DNA of 64,000 nucleotides. It comes from Neisseria sp. oral taxon 014 str. F0314 (GTDB lineage: Bacteria > Pseudomonadota > Gammaproteobacteria > Burkholderiales > Neisseriaceae). Shown piece by piece: positions 1-10,337 of the stretch. Position numbers and translations under genes: made by a program. The stretch is from contig NZ_CP040504.1 of assembly GCF_005886145.1 (NCBI RefSeq), forward strand, positions 2,418,001-2,482,000, written 5' to 3'. The notes beneath the pieces were generated by a model. The model had not been told where the DNA came from. It made no database searches and worked only from the letters and a program-made list of their open reading frames with translations. How positions within the stretch are numbered: position 1 is the stretch's first letter; each line of letters starts with the position of its first letter.

Positions 1-53
1 ACGGTTGCAGATGCGGCCAGTGCCAAAGCTGCGGCCAATAATTTCAGTTTCAT
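1..53 (-). CDS. Exported protein, N-terminus only (cut by window edge)
   Basis: Only the first 17 full codons lie in the window. They read MKLKLLAAALALAASAT, a typical signal-peptide start: basic residues, then a hydrophobic alanine/leucine core. An AAAGGTG ribosome binding site lies a few bases upstream of the ATG on the minus strand. The mature protein is outside the window, so its function cannot be given. The upstream DNA (to about 330) is AT-rich and would hold its promoter. Confidence 0.6.
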   Translation of the reverse strand, partial: MKLKLLAAALALAASAT

Positions 54-417
54 GGCTATCACCTTTTAGATTAAAGAATACGCCGTTTGCGGAACAGCGC
101 AGCCGTTTTGCGTTTCAGCGCAAAATGTTGCGGCGGGGAGCGTTCGTTCGGGTTTGGGCTACCCGTCGTTATTCTTTGTAAGGCAGTGGCATGGAAACAG
201 TGTTTGCAAATATTTTTGTAAATTTTATCTTTTCTAATTATGAAAATGAATATTAATACCGTTTGTATATATAATCAACCGTTAATCAGTGGATGTTGTG
301 TCTGGTTTTGTAAAATCTTAAAGAAAATAACTTATGGCAGAACCGGATAGAAATATCCATTTGAATTCACTAGAGCTAAACCACTTATATCAATACAGCT
401 TGTTTATTAACCTCGTC

Positions 418-517
418 ATTCCCGCGCAGGCGGGAACCCAGCCCCATACGCACGGAAAGTTATCGGATAAAACGGTTTCTTCAATTCCACGTTCTGGATT
501 TCCGCCTGCGCGGGAAT
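418..517. repeat. Pair of dRS3-like repeats flanking a short unit
   Basis: The left copy (418-437) is ATTCCC-N8-GGGAAC and the right copy (498-517) is ATTTCC-N8-GGGAAT, each one base off the neisserial dRS3 consensus ATTCCC-N8-GGGAAT. They bracket about 60 bp and face each other as an inverted arrangement. A similar pair is present at 23123-23217. Such arrays are common recombination-prone intergenic repeats in Neisseria. Confidence 0.75.
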
Positions 518-575
518 GACGGTTGATAAGTAGGTAGCAGGTGTTGTATCGATGTAAGTGGCTTAGCTATACAAA

Positions 576-604
576 AGGCCGTCTGAAAAAATTTCAGACG
601 GCCT
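576..604 (-). terminator. DUS inverted-pair terminator of the TonB receptor gene
   Basis: AGGCCGTCTGAAA and its reverse complement are separated by only a few bases. The hairpin sits 17 bp beyond the receptor stop codon, so it doubles as uptake sequence and terminator. Confidence 0.8.
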
Positions 605-620
605 CTCAAACTTTGCCCCG

Positions 621-3600
621 TCAGAATTTGCCTGTAAACCCGACGGTAACCGCCCGTCCCGGTGCGGGGATGGGAACGTTGGACATCGGGTCGAGATAAT
701 AGCGGTTGGTCAGGTTGCTGATGCTGAAGTTCATGCTCAGGTTTTTGCCGAAGTTGTAACGTCCGTAAGCATCCAATACCAAGGCGGAACGCCAGTGGTA
801 GGGTCTGCCCGATGCCTGCATAATCCGCGCCAAGCCCTGACGCGCCAGTTTGTCCTGCTGGTCGGTATCGACGGTGCTGTGGTAGATGCCGCGCATACCC
901 AGTTCCAGTCTGTTGTTGAAGCGGCGGGTGCCGACATCGAGGTTGAGCGAGTATTTCGGCTGCATGGTCTGATAGAAGCGGGTGGCGCCGAAGCCGCCGT
1001 CGATACATTCGGGAATGCGGTTGTTATAGACGTCGTAGTTGAAGGCGGTCGATTTGTCGCAGGTGCGCTGCTTTAAGCGGTAGTTCGCGCCGAACGAGGC
1101 AAACCATTTGCCGCTGTCGATACGGCTTTGCAGCTCGATGCCGCTGGTCTGTTTCTTGTCGTATTGGGTCAGGTTTTTGTTTTCGGTAATGTCGATGGCG
1201 TTTTTGATGGTGTTGTTGTAGTAGGTCAGGCGGATGTTGCCGTGTTTCAGCCGTTGCCAGTAGGGGGCAAAATTGAAGGAATAGCCTGCCTCCCAGTTGG
1301 TGCTGCGTTCGGGCTTCAGGTTGAATTCGGTATTGTAGGCTTCCAGCAGGTTGACGTTGGTGGTGGTTGCTTCGTAAATGCTGGGGAAGCGGGTTGCCTG
1401 CGCGAAACGGGCGAACAGGCGGCTGTTGTCGGTCAAATCGTAGCTGACAGCGATGACGGGCGACCATGCGCCGGCTTTCAGGTGTTTGGGCATGGGCCAT
1501 ACTTCGTCTTCGTTGGCGGGTTTTTTATAGAGGCGGTGGCCGCCGGTGCTGCCCATCGCAGTCGCCCGCTCTTTTTTTTGCAGATAGGGTGTTTTAACAT
1601 CATCTATTGCAGCATTGGTTAAATATTTGAAATAGCTGCCTTGCAATCCCTGCGGATTGTTTACTTTTTCGTTAAATTGCCCTTGTGCGAAAACCGGCCC
1701 TTGATATTTGCCGTCGATATAGGGTGTATAGACTTCTTTCTGCCGGTAAACGGCTTCATCGTGGTTGAAGGACGGGTTATCTACCTGTGGATTGTCGCCG
1801 TTTGCGTTGGCATAGATGACTTCGCCGGTCTGCCTTTCTCCGTTAATCGAATATCCTTTATCGTTATAGTCATAACCGTATTTGTTGCGGAATTCGTTTA
1901 TCAGACGATTTGACTCGTCAACATCTTCTGTTCTCAGGATTTTCCGCACATCGTCCGCTTCTTCTTTATTTGCAATCAGTTCGTAATAGGGGATATAGCT
2001 GCCGAGTATATAGCCGTCAGAGCTTTTCCCTCCTTGCAAATCGACGGAATAAAACGGATCTTTTCTCGCCCGCCTTGCTTTCGCCAAGGCATCGTCGTAA
2101 GCCCAGAATTTGTCGTAGCGTATGCCTGCCTGAATGTTCAGGCGGTCGGTTGCCTGCCAGTCGAAAGCAACTCCCGCGCCCCATTCGTGGCGGCGGCCGG
2201 CCCTCGGACCGGCAACGGCAGTGGCGGCAGTGGCGGCACCGATGATGTCGAAGATATCTTTGTCGTTGCTGGTGATTCGGTTGGATTCGTCCAGTTTCTC
2301 ATATTGGACGTTGGCGGAGAGGGTCATGGCGAGCTTGTCGGTCAGGCGCATGCGGTTGCTGATGTCGGCGCCGGTACGGGTGGCGCGGGTACGCTGTTCC
2401 ACGCCTGATTTGACGCGGTATGCACCGGGTACAGGAGGCGGATCTTTCGGCTCTTCGGCAGGAACCAACCCTTCGGCAACCAGCTCGCGGCAGCCTATGC
2501 CTTCGCTGATGTGCCTGCCGATAAATTCGTTGGGAATTTTATTGTGGACAAAGCAGTTGGCCCACTTGTCGTATTCCTGATCGCCGTAGGTAACGGCCAA
2601 ATCCGGCCCTCCGCTCTGGTGGCGTGAGCTGGTGGTTTTTGTACGCCAGATATTGGCCTGCAAGTCTATCCAGCGGCTGCCTTCGGGCTTCCATTCGTAG
2701 CCGATTTTATGGCTTTTGGTGTCAATGGTGGAATTGAGCGTTTGCGCAGGTATGACCAGCGGCGGCCTGCCGGTGAAGTTGAACTCGTTGCTGAAGCCCA
2801 GCAGTATGGCGTTGTAAAAGGGGTTGTTTTCGCCGAAACGGACGCGGGTGCGCATATGGCCGAGGCTGATTTTCTGATTATTGGGCAGATACCAGTTGTT
2901 TTTTAGCAGCAGGCTTTTGCTCGCCACATTGCTGTTGAACACTTCTTCGCCGGGGCGGTAGAGCTTCGCCATGTTCGGTATCATGGTCGCGCCCGTATTG
3001 CCGAAATCCGCATTGTCGGGGTCGTATTCCGGATTGTTCAGATAGCCGCCCGCCCCGCGTTTGCCGCTGAAGTAATTGCCCTTTTTGCGGTCGCTGTAAG
3101 CAATCAGGCCGTCTGAAATATCGGTTTTAAACGCCGCCGAAACCATGCCCGAGCGGTCGTCTTTGAAATTGCCGATTTTGCTGCTGCGGCTGCGCGGTGG
3201 GTTTTTCTCTTGGAAATCGAGTGCCTGATAAGGCTCCAACGTTCCGGCAACCGCGCCCGCCGCCCCGTCTGCCGTCGGCCTGCCCGGAATGGTGCGGTAG
3301 TCTTCAACACCGAGGTACTGTAAATTATCAACGCGGGGCTTGGCCGTATTGCCCGAAAAATTGCCTTTTATCTGAATACCCCATTTTTTTCCCTCCGGAA
3401 CAATGTCTTCCGGCTCGATGGTTTGAATGGCGACCGAACCGCCCACTCCCGATTTGATACCTCGGGTCATCGACGGACTTTTTTCCACTGCAATACTGCG
3501 AAACAGGGCGGGATCGACATAGTTTCTGTCGGCAACGCCGTAATTGTTCATCCATACGTCGACGGTCTGTTCCGTTCCGTCAATGGTAACGGGGATACGG

Positions 3601-3938
3601 CCTTTTCCGGCGATGCCGCGGATACTGGGCGTAATCGCGCTGCCTGCATTGCGCGTATTCATGTTGTACACACCGTTGAGCCCCTTGAGGATGTCGCCGG
3701 CGGCATCGGGGCGGTAGCGTTCGAGGTATTCTTTGCCGAGGTAGGCGTTGGAGACGTTTTTGCTGTATTGCTGCGCTTCGCCTTTCTGGTCTTGGGTCAG
3801 GCGTTTGCCGCGGACTTCGATAGTGTCGAGGACTGCGGTGTCGGGGGTAAACGCATCTGCTGCCCACAGGTGCGGGCTGTGCCATAAAATACTGAGGCAG
3901 GCGACGATGGTTTTGAAGGTGAGGGGATGGTTTCTCAT
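621..3938 (-). CDS. Large TonB-dependent outer-membrane receptor (1105 aa)
   Basis: This is an outer-membrane gated transporter that would take up a metal or metal complex using TonB energy. The N-terminus is a signal peptide (about residues 1-26). It is followed by a TonB-box-like DTIEVRGK and a plug domain (about 50-200) with the typical PSIRGIAGKGRIPVTIDG region. The rest is a long beta-barrel ending in phenylalanine (GRAVTVGFTGKF). Two cysteine pairs lie in predicted extracellular stretches. A GGGAG ribosome binding site precedes the ATG. At 1105 aa it is longer than most siderophore receptors. The length resembles the neisserial Tdf receptors (TdfG is one possibility), but I cannot confirm orthology. 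No binding lipoprotein or transport gene lies beside it, so the ligand is unknown. Confidence 0.9.
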   Translation of the reverse strand: MRNHPLTFKTIVACLSILWHSPHLWAADAFTPDTAVLDTIEVRGKRLTQDQKGEAQQYSKNVSNAYLGKEYLERYRPDAAGDILKGLNGVYNMNTRNAGSAITPSIRGIAGKGRIPVTIDGTEQTVDVWMNNYGVADRNYVDPALFRSIAVEKSPSMTRGIKSGVGGSVAIQTIEPEDIVPEGKKWGIQIKGNFSGNTAKPRVDNLQYLGVEDYRTIPGRPTADGAAGAVAGTLEPYQALDFQEKNPPRSRSSKIGNFKDDRSGMVSAAFKTDISDGLIAYSDRKKGNYFSGKRGAGGYLNNPEYDPDNADFGNTGATMIPNMAKLYRPGEEVFNSNVASKSLLLKNNWYLPNNQKISLGHMRTRVRFGENNPFYNAILLGFSNEFNFTGRPPLVIPAQTLNSTIDTKSHKIGYEWKPEGSRWIDLQANIWRTKTTSSRHQSGGPDLAVTYGDQEYDKWANCFVHNKIPNEFIGRHISEGIGCRELVAEGLVPAEEPKDPPPVPGAYRVKSGVEQRTRATRTGADISNRMRLTDKLAMTLSANVQYEKLDESNRITSNDKDIFDIIGAATAATAVAGPRAGRRHEWGAGVAFDWQATDRLNIQAGIRYDKFWAYDDALAKARRARKDPFYSVDLQGGKSSDGYILGSYIPYYELIANKEEADDVRKILRTEDVDESNRLINEFRNKYGYDYNDKGYSINGERQTGEVIYANANGDNPQVDNPSFNHDEAVYRQKEVYTPYIDGKYQGPVFAQGQFNEKVNNPQGLQGSYFKYLTNAAIDDVKTPYLQKKERATAMGSTGGHRLYKKPANEDEVWPMPKHLKAGAWSPVIAVSYDLTDNSRLFARFAQATRFPSIYEATTTNVNLLEAYNTEFNLKPERSTNWEAGYSFNFAPYWQRLKHGNIRLTYYNNTIKNAIDITENKNLTQYDKKQTSGIELQSRIDSGKWFASFGANYRLKQRTCDKSTAFNYDVYNNRIPECIDGGFGATRFYQTMQPKYSLNLDVGTRRFNNRLELGMRGIYHSTVDTDQQDKLARQGLARIMQASGRPYHWRSALVLDAYGRYNFGKNLSMNFSISNLTNRYYLDPMSNVPIPAPGRAVTVGFTGKF

Positions 3939-4751
3939 GAATATACTCCCAAGTGTTGTTTTCCGAGGTAAACCGACATTTCGGATTTCAGCCGCGAAGG
4001 CGAGAAATTTCGAATGGTCAGTTCGTCTTGGATACGTTGCGTGCAGATTATTTTGCGGCGGACAAAGACAAATGAGGAGTAGTGGTTTGTGGAATATTAT
4101 GGTTCGGATAGGGTATTTTCAATCAATAAAAACGCCCCTCCGTTGATTTATGAATATTATATGATTTGAAAATATTTTATAAGTTTTGTCCCCTTATGTG
4201 GATTTTTTTACAGATAAACGGATTTCTGTCTGTGTGCGTAAATGTGATATTACAAAAGGGAAGAAAGGGGATTTTTCTTTGATAAGAAAAATATTTTACA
4301 AATATTTAAGTTTAACAAAATCTAGCACTTATTTCCTTTCTCTATATTGTTATTTGTCATGGGTTATTAGTTCCAAATGCAGGTATGGTTTTATGTGGTG
4401 ATTATGAATTTGACTATTATAGTATTTGTGAATGGGTATATTTCTACATTTTTTGACTTAGCGGGGTTCGTTAAATCATAGTATGATGTTTTCCTAATTA
4501 TCTTAATTACGATTGGTAAATCATATTTCGAATGGACAGTTTAAAGTATAGATAATATATTGTGATTTACGAATAAGATATTGTTATGAAATGTTGATTT
4601 TTATCATAAAATGATATTGCTGATATTGTGTTGAAATTGAGATAAAAAGAGTTGGTATGTCAAGACATTACCAACTCTTTTTGTTGAATAGAAAGGTGTT
4701 ATGATAATCGAATAAATACAATCATCTGGAAAAACGTTTAACCAATCCTTC
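3939..4751. other. 813-bp AT-rich intergenic region upstream of the receptor
   Basis: This region holds the receptor promoter area and the acnB terminator. From about 4150 to 4640 it is strongly AT-rich. A 17-base sequence ATTTCGAATGGWCAGTT occurs twice (4007-4023 and 4525-4541). I found no convincing Fur or Zur box. A 71-codon frame at 4186-4401 has no ribosome binding site or recognisable product and is not called. Confidence 0.6.
4644..4682 (-). terminator. Strong hairpin terminator downstream of acnB
   Basis: A perfect 14-bp stem (4644-4657 with 4669-4682) is extended inward by TGTC/GACA pairing with one bulge. A run of A on one side and T on the other makes it usable in both directions. 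It lies about 70 bp after the acnB stop codon and contains no uptake sequence, unlike most terminators here. Confidence 0.85.
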
Positions 4752-7337
4752 TCAAACATTCACGGTCTCGGCTACTTCGTTGTAGCTGTCGATTTCGTTG
4801 AAGTTCATGTAGCGGTAGATTTGGTCGCCCTGTTCGTTGATGATGCCGATGTTGGATTGGTATTCTTCAACGGTCGGGATTTTACCCAGTTTGGAGCAAA
4901 TCGCCGCCAATTCTGCCGAGCCGAGGTAAACGAAGGTGTTTTTACCCAAGCGGTTCGGGAAGTTGCGGGTGGAAGTGGACATAACAGTTGCGCCTTCGTG
5001 TACTTGTGCTTGGTTACCCATACACAGCGAACAACCCGGCATTTCCATACGCGCGCCGGCGCGGCCGAGTACGCCGTAGTGGCCTTCGTCGGACAACTCT
5101 TTCGCGTCCATTTTGGTCGGCGGCGCCATCCACAGGCGTACGGGAATATCGCTCTTGCCTTCCAAGAGTTTGGAAGCGGCGCGGAAGTGGCCGATGTTGG
5201 TCATGCACGAACCGATAAACACTTCGTCGATTTTGGTGCCGGAACGTTCGGACATGAAGCATACATCGTCCGGGTCGTTCGGACAGGCGATAATCGGCTC
5301 TTTGATGTCGTCCATATTGATTTCAATCACGGCGGCATATTCGGCATCTTTATCCGCTTCGAGCAGCTCTGGGTTCGCCAGCCATTTTTCCATGGCTTTG
5401 ATGCGGCGTTCCAAAGTACGCGGGTCTTTATAGCCATCGGCAATCATGTTTTTCATCAACACGACGTTGGATTTCATGTACTCGATAATCGGCTCTTTGT
5501 TGAGCTTCACGGTACAGCCGGCGGCGGAGCGTTCGGCAGATGCGTCGGTCAATTCAAAGGCTTGTTCCACTTTCAAATCAGGCAGGCCTTCGATTTCGAG
5601 GATGCGGCCGGAGAAGATGTTTTTCTTACCGGCTTTGGCGACGGTCAGCAAACCTTGTTTAATCGCGTAAAGCGGAATGGCATTCACCAAATCGCGCAGG
5701 GTTACGCCCGGTTGGAGTTTGCCACTGAAGCGTACCAGTACGGACTCAGGCATATCGAGAGGCATCACGCCGGTGGCTGCTGCGAAAGCAACCAAGCCGG
5801 AGCCTGCGGGGAAGGAAATACCGATAGGGAAACGGGTGTGGCTGTCGCCGCCGGTACCGACGGTATCGGGCAGCAGCAGGCGGTTTAGCCATGAGTGGAT
5901 CACGCCGTCGCCCGGACGCAAAGATACGCCGCCACGGGTAGAAATAAAGGCAGGCAGTTCTTTATGGGTTCTGACATCGACAGGTTTCGGATAAGCGGCG
6001 GTGTGACAGAAAGACTGCATTACCATATCGGCGGAGAAGCCCAAACAAGCCAAGTCTTTCAACTCGTCGCGGGTCATCGGACCGGTAGTGTCTTGCGAGC
6101 CGACCGTCGTCATGCGCGGTTCGCAATAAATACCCGGGCGCACGCCTTGTCCTTCGGGCAGACCGCAGGCGCGACCGACCATTTTTTGTGCCAGAGTAAA
6201 GCCCGCATTGCTTTCGGCAGGTGCTTGTGGCAGACGGAATTCAGTAGAAGCAGGCAGTTTCAGGGCTTCACGCGCTTTGGCGGTCAGACCGCGACCGATA
6301 ATCAGGTTGATACGGCCGCCGGCTTGCACTTCGTCCAGCAATACTTGGGATTTCAGGCTGAATTCGGCAACGGTCTCGCCGTTTTTCACGATTTTGCCTT
6401 CATAAGGCAGAATATCAACGACATCGCCCATTTTCAGCGCGGAAACATCGACTTCAATCGGCAGCGCACCGGAGTCTTCTTGAGTATTGAAGAAAATCGG
6501 TGCGATTTTGCCGCCCAAGCAGACGCCGCCGAAGCGTTTGTTCGGTACGAACGGGATGTCTTCGCCTGTATGCCAAATGACGGAGTTGGTCGCGGATTTG
6601 CGTGAAGAGCCGGTACCGACCACATCGCCGACGTAGGCAACGGGATGACCTTTGGCTTTGAGTTCTTCCAACAATTTAATCGGACCGACTTCGCCCGGTT
6701 TGTCGGGCGTGATGCCGTCGCGCGGGTTTTTCAGCATGGCCAGCGCGTGCAGCGGAATATCGGGACGGCTCCATGCGTCGGGCGCGGGGGAGAGGTCGTC
6801 TGTATTGGTTTCTCCGTCAACTTTGAAGACGGTAACGGTGATTTTTTCGGGAACTTTGGCGCGCGAGGTGAACCATTCGGCATCCGCCCAAGATTGCAAA
6901 ACCTCCTGCGCGTATTTGTTGCCTTTTTCGGCTTTTTCCTGAACGTCGTGGAAAGAATCGAACATCAGAAGCGTATGTTTCAAACCTTTGGCAGCGATAG
7001 GCGCGAGTTTGTCGTTGTCCAAGAGTTCGATTAAGGCGTGAATGTTGTAACCGCCGAGCATCGTACCTAAAAGTTCGGTCGCATATTCGGGGGAAATCAG
7101 CGGGCTGGATGCGCTGCCTTCGGCAACGGCAGCCAGGAATGAGGCTTTGACTTTGGCGGCATCGTCCACACCGGGCGGAACACGGTGGGCAAGCAATTCG
7201 ACCAAGAACTCACCTTCGCCTGCGGGCGGGCTTTTCAGCAATTCGACCAAATCGGCGGTTTGCTGCGCGTTCAAAGGGAGGGCGGGAATACCGAGGGCGG
7301 CGCGCTCGGAGGCGGCTTTGCGATAGGCTTCTAACAT
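4752..7337 (-). CDS. acnB: Aconitate hydratase B
   Basis: Cytosolic TCA-cycle enzyme that interconverts citrate and isocitrate through cis-aconitate using a [4Fe-4S] cluster. The 861-aa length matches the AcnB family (E. coli about 865). The order is AcnB-specific: N-terminal HEAT-like domain, the swivel domain (about 170-380), then the catalytic domains. Cluster ligands are Cys711 (GSCMTN), Cys769 and Cys772 (CSLCMGN). It is transcribed alone, between clpX upstream and a strong terminator downstream. A perfect 14-bp palindrome, AATTGTAAACAATT (7397-7410), lies about 60 bp upstream of the start and could be an operator. Confidence 0.98.
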   Translation of the reverse strand: MLEAYRKAASERAALGIPALPLNAQQTADLVELLKSPPAGEGEFLVELLAHRVPPGVDDAAKVKASFLAAVAEGSASSPLISPEYATELLGTMLGGYNIHALIELLDNDKLAPIAAKGLKHTLLMFDSFHDVQEKAEKGNKYAQEVLQSWADAEWFTSRAKVPEKITVTVFKVDGETNTDDLSPAPDAWSRPDIPLHALAMLKNPRDGITPDKPGEVGPIKLLEELKAKGHPVAYVGDVVGTGSSRKSATNSVIWHTGEDIPFVPNKRFGGVCLGGKIAPIFFNTQEDSGALPIEVDVSALKMGDVVDILPYEGKIVKNGETVAEFSLKSQVLLDEVQAGGRINLIIGRGLTAKAREALKLPASTEFRLPQAPAESNAGFTLAQKMVGRACGLPEGQGVRPGIYCEPRMTTVGSQDTTGPMTRDELKDLACLGFSADMVMQSFCHTAAYPKPVDVRTHKELPAFISTRGGVSLRPGDGVIHSWLNRLLLPDTVGTGGDSHTRFPIGISFPAGSGLVAFAAATGVMPLDMPESVLVRFSGKLQPGVTLRDLVNAIPLYAIKQGLLTVAKAGKKNIFSGRILEIEGLPDLKVEQAFELTDASAERSAAGCTVKLNKEPIIEYMKSNVVLMKNMIADGYKDPRTLERRIKAMEKWLANPELLEADKDAEYAAVIEINMDDIKEPIIACPNDPDDVCFMSERSGTKIDEVFIGSCMTNIGHFRAASKLLEGKSDIPVRLWMAPPTKMDAKELSDEGHYGVLGRAGARMEMPGCSLCMGNQAQVHEGATVMSTSTRNFPNRLGKNTFVYLGSAELAAICSKLGKIPTVEEYQSNIGIINEQGDQIYRYMNFNEIDSYNEVAETVNV

Positions 7338-7396
7338 CTCTTTGTTCCTTTTTTCTGTTTTTCTTCTAAACTACTGCGAATGATTTGCAATTAAAA

Positions 7397-7410
7397 AATT
7401 GTAAACAATT
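7397..7410. promoter_or_regulatory. Palindrome upstream of acnB, possible operator
   Basis: AATTGTAAACAATT is a perfect inverted repeat with 6-bp arms and a 2-bp centre, about 60 bp before the acnB start. The regulator is unknown. Such palindromes can occur by chance in AT-rich DNA. Confidence 0.3.
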
Positions 7411-7510
7411 CCTTTGAACATCATAGACCAGTTTTTAAAAAATTGGAACATTCATGTTATTGGATGTAATAGATATTTACTATTGAAACGGATGGTTTTG
7501 AAATGATAGC

Positions 7511-7546
7511 AAAGGCCGTCTGAAAACAAAGTTTCAGACGGCCTTT
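7511..7546 (-). terminator. DUS inverted-pair terminator of clpX
   Basis: AAAGGCCGTCTGAAAAC and a reverse-complement arm form a hairpin followed by an A/T run. It lies about 45 bp after the clpX stop codon and separates clpX from the acnB promoter. Confidence 0.85.
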
Positions 7547-7587
7547 ATGTTTTATGTTAAGCATATTATCGGAAAAGGGCGGTCGCG

Positions 7588-8862
7588 TTATCCGGCGGCT
7601 TTTTCTTTAGTTGCGTACTCGCTCCCGTCCTGGCATAAGAGCTTAGGCTGTTCGCCTTTTTCGATAACGTCTTTGCCAATAACGACTTTTGCCACGCCTT
7701 TCAAATCGGGCAGTTGATACATGGTATCCAACAGGCAGCGTTCAACGATGGAGCGTAGACCGCGAGCGCCGGTTTTACGTTCCATTGCCTGACGGGCGAT
7801 GCTGCGCAAGGCTTCTTCTTCAAATTCCAATTCGACATTTTCCATGCCGAACAGGGTTTGATATTGTTTCACCAAGGCATTTTTCGGCTCGGTCAGGATG
7901 TTGACCAATGCGTCTTCGTCCAATTCCGCCAGCGTGGCGATAACGGGCAGACGGCCGATTAACTCGGGAATCAGACCGAATTTAATCAAGTCTTCAGGCT
8001 CAACGATTTCAAACAATCCGGTAATGTCGGCATTTTCGTCCTTGCTGTGAACAGACGCGCCAAAACCGATACCGCCTTTTTCAGTACGCTGACGGATCAC
8101 TTTTTCCAAGCCTGCAAATGCGCCGCCGCAGATAAACAGGATGTTGGTCGTATCAACGTTGATAAATTCCTGATTCGGATGTTTGCGGCCGCCTTGGGGC
8201 GGAACGCTGGCAACCGTACCTTCAATCAATTTCAGTAAGGCTTGTTGCACGCCTTCACCGGATACGTCGCGGGTAATCGACGGGTTGTCGCTTTTACGCG
8301 AGATTTTGTCGATTTCATCAATATAAACGATACCGCGTTGGGCTTTTTCGACATCAAAATCGCATTTACCCAAAAGCTTGGTAATGATTTGCTCGACGTC
8401 CTCACCGACATACCCCGCCTCGGTCAGCGTGGTCGCGTCCGCCATGACGAACGGTACGTCCAGTTTGCGCGCCAAAGACTGCGCCAATAGGGTTTTACCC
8501 GAACCGGTCGGACCGATAAGCAGGATATTGGATTTCGACAATTCGACGTTGCCGTTGGCTTTGGGATGGCGCAGGCGTTTGTAATGGTTGTACACCGACA
8601 CCGCTAAGGCTTTCTTGGCTTGTTCCTGTCCGATAACGTGATCGTTGAGGTTGGCGACGATTTCGGCAGGCGTGGGCAGCTTGCCTGTGGGAAGCGATTT
8701 TTTCTCGGTTTCTTCCGCCGGCTCTGGATTTGAGTCGTGCAGCATAATGCCGCATGTTTCTACACATTCGTTGCATATAAAGGCGTGTTCGCCTTCAATC
8801 AGATTTTTGACTTCGTGCTCGGACTTGCCGCAGAATGAGCATGAGCGTTTTTCTTCAGACAT
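7588..8862 (-). CDS. clpX: ATP-dependent Clp protease ATP-binding subunit ClpX
   Basis: AAA+ unfoldase that recognises tagged or specific substrates and feeds them to ClpP. The N-terminal zinc-binding domain has Cys8, Cys11, Cys30 and Cys33. Walker A (GPTGSGKT) lies near residue 120, Walker B is IVYIDEIDK, and the C-terminal small domain contains the sensor-2 region GARGLRSI. Its 424-aa length is normal. clpP is not adjacent: the gene upstream is divergent pbpG. The start codon follows a spaced AT-rich leader. Confidence 0.98.
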   Translation of the reverse strand: MSEEKRSCSFCGKSEHEVKNLIEGEHAFICNECVETCGIMLHDSNPEPAEETEKKSLPTGKLPTPAEIVANLNDHVIGQEQAKKALAVSVYNHYKRLRHPKANGNVELSKSNILLIGPTGSGKTLLAQSLARKLDVPFVMADATTLTEAGYVGEDVEQIITKLLGKCDFDVEKAQRGIVYIDEIDKISRKSDNPSITRDVSGEGVQQALLKLIEGTVASVPPQGGRKHPNQEFINVDTTNILFICGGAFAGLEKVIRQRTEKGGIGFGASVHSKDENADITGLFEIVEPEDLIKFGLIPELIGRLPVIATLAELDEDALVNILTEPKNALVKQYQTLFGMENVELEFEEEALRSIARQAMERKTGARGLRSIVERCLLDTMYQLPDLKGVAKVVIGKDVIEKGEQPKLLCQDGSEYATKEKAAG

Positions 8863-9230
8863 GGCGTTTTCTTTATAAAGTAAGTGATGTTCGGCTCCAC
8901 TGTGAGGGGAGATAAGGGCAGAAAAGCCGTTTTAAAGGGAGCCGTCCCATTCCCGCCCTTGATAAAGCCGTTAAGTATAATAAGTATCGACTGCTTTATC
9001 AAACTTATCCGAAAGGAGGGCGGATTAATCGTATTCAGACGGCCTAAAAGGAGACGGAAAGATGCAAACAAACGAAAAATTCGAGTAGTTTGCTTTACAA
9101 AGCCTTTGATTTTAAGCAAAATAATAGATTGAAAATAATTCGGGAAACGCCTGTGTTCAAGTTAGGTATTTAATTAGAAATACGGCAAGGCCCGTTTGAA
9201 ATATCAAAATTAGAAAGATCCATAATACCG
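8863..9230. promoter_or_regulatory. Divergent clpX/pbpG promoter region with inverted repeat
   Basis: This 368-bp gap lies between two divergent genes and must hold both promoters. It contains a 10-bp inverted repeat, TTGATAAAGC (8959-8968) with GCTTTATCAA (8993-9002), separated by 24 bp. One half DUS (GACGGCCT) lies near 9040. Short frames across it have no coding character. Confidence 0.5.
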
Positions 9231-9233
9231 ATG

Positions 9234-10166
9234 ATGAAACTATGCAAAAAAATGACTGCCGTCTGCTTGGGCGTATCGCTCTCATTGGCGGCAATGCCGG
9301 CGGTGGCCGACGATATGGACGTGCTGGGCCAGTTTTTGGAACAGAATTTTCCAACCCAGCAAGACCCTTTGGAAGTTTTAGCAATCAGCAAAGCCGAGCA
9401 GGTAGAAGCGCAGGCGATGATGGCGGGGCCGCTGCTTTCTTCGCAGTCTGCCTTAATTATGAACAACAAAACCGGTGAAGTACTGTATCAGAAAAACGCC
9501 AACCGCGTGATGCCGATTGCGTCGATTTCCAAACTGATGAGTGCGATTGTGTTGCTGGATGCCGATTTGAACATGAACGAGCTGGTTACGATTACGCCTG
9601 AAGAAATCGATCGGTTGAAAGGTACGGGTAGCCGTTTGAGTATCGGTACGTCGCTGCCGCGCAAGGAATTGCTGCACTTGAGCCTGATGAGCAGCGAAAA
9701 CCGTGCGACCCACGCGCTGGCGCGTACTTATCCGGGCGGGATTAACGCATTCGTTGCGGCTATGAATGCCAAGGCGCAAAGTTTGGGTATGAGCAACAGC
9801 CGTTTTTATGAACCGACCGGTTTGGATTACCGCAATGTATCGACTGCGCACGACTTGAGCCGCCTGGTGGCTGCGGCAAGCAAGTATCCTCTTATCCGTC
9901 GTAATTCCACTTCCAATTACGGGGCGGTTTCTACGGCGTCGGGTAGTCAGCGTTATAAAAATTCTAATGCGTTGGTGCGTGAGGGCGGTTGGAATATTGA
10001 ATTGCAGAAAACCGGTTATATCCGTGAGGCAGGCCGTTCGATGGTGGTTAAGGCCAATGTGCAGAACCAACCGATTACCATCGTGCTGCTTAATTCTCCG
10101 TCATCCACAACCCGCGTGAATGATGCGCGTAAAATCGAATCTTGGATGTTGCAACGCCGTTCTTAA
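9234..10166 (+). CDS. pbpG: D-alanyl-D-alanine endopeptidase / PBP7-8 family
   Basis: Periplasmic low-molecular-weight penicillin-binding protein that would cleave peptide cross-links in peptidoglycan. A signal peptide ends near AVADD. The three active-site motifs are present (numbered from an ATG 3 bp earlier): S98-I-S-K101, S155-E-N157 and K260-T-G. The length of about 310 aa matches PbpG. Two adjacent ATG codons (9231, 9234) could start it; the difference is one residue. It is a single gene ending 80 bp before a DUS terminator and diverges from clpX. Confidence 0.92.
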   Translation: MKLCKKMTAVCLGVSLSLAAMPAVADDMDVLGQFLEQNFPTQQDPLEVLAISKAEQVEAQAMMAGPLLSSQSALIMNNKTGEVLYQKNANRVMPIASISKLMSAIVLLDADLNMNELVTITPEEIDRLKGTGSRLSIGTSLPRKELLHLSLMSSENRATHALARTYPGGINAFVAAMNAKAQSLGMSNSRFYEPTGLDYRNVSTAHDLSRLVAAASKYPLIRRNSTSNYGAVSTASGSQRYKNSNALVREGGWNIELQKTGYIREAGRSMVVKANVQNQPITIVLLNSPSSTTRVNDARKIESWMLQRRS

Positions 10167-10245
10167 TGCAGTTTGCCGGAAGTGGCAAAACAACTGTAAT
10201 ACTTGATATAACGATAAAAACCGCGTTAGCAGTATGATTTATGGG

Positions 10246-10279
10246 AAGGCCGTCTGAAAATCCGTTTCAGACGGCCTTT
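10246..10279 (+). terminator. DUS inverted-pair terminator of pbpG
   Basis: AAGGCCGTCTGAAAA and its complement form a tight hairpin followed by T-rich sequence, 80 bp after the pbpG stop. Confidence 0.85.
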
Positions 10280-10337
10280 GTTGTTGTTTTTTGTTATGTA
10301 TTTGTATTTAATCAATAATATTAACCAAGGAGGTTTT

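Larger units (their letters stand above)
54..620. other. Intergenic region with dRS3 pair and terminator
   Basis: This gap separates the truncated exported-protein gene from the 3' end of the TonB-dependent receptor gene. It holds an AT-rich stretch (about 190-330), a pair of dRS3-like repeats (418-517) and a DUS hairpin (576-604). A 61-codon frame from 334 runs across the repeats and is not credible as a gene. Confidence 0.7.

Noticed and set aside
334..519. 61-codon frame near the left end
   Set aside because: It runs through the dRS3 repeats and encodes repeat-derived residues; no ribosome binding site.
4186..4401. 71-codon frame upstream of the TonB receptor
   Set aside because: AT-rich, no ribosome binding site and no recognisable product.
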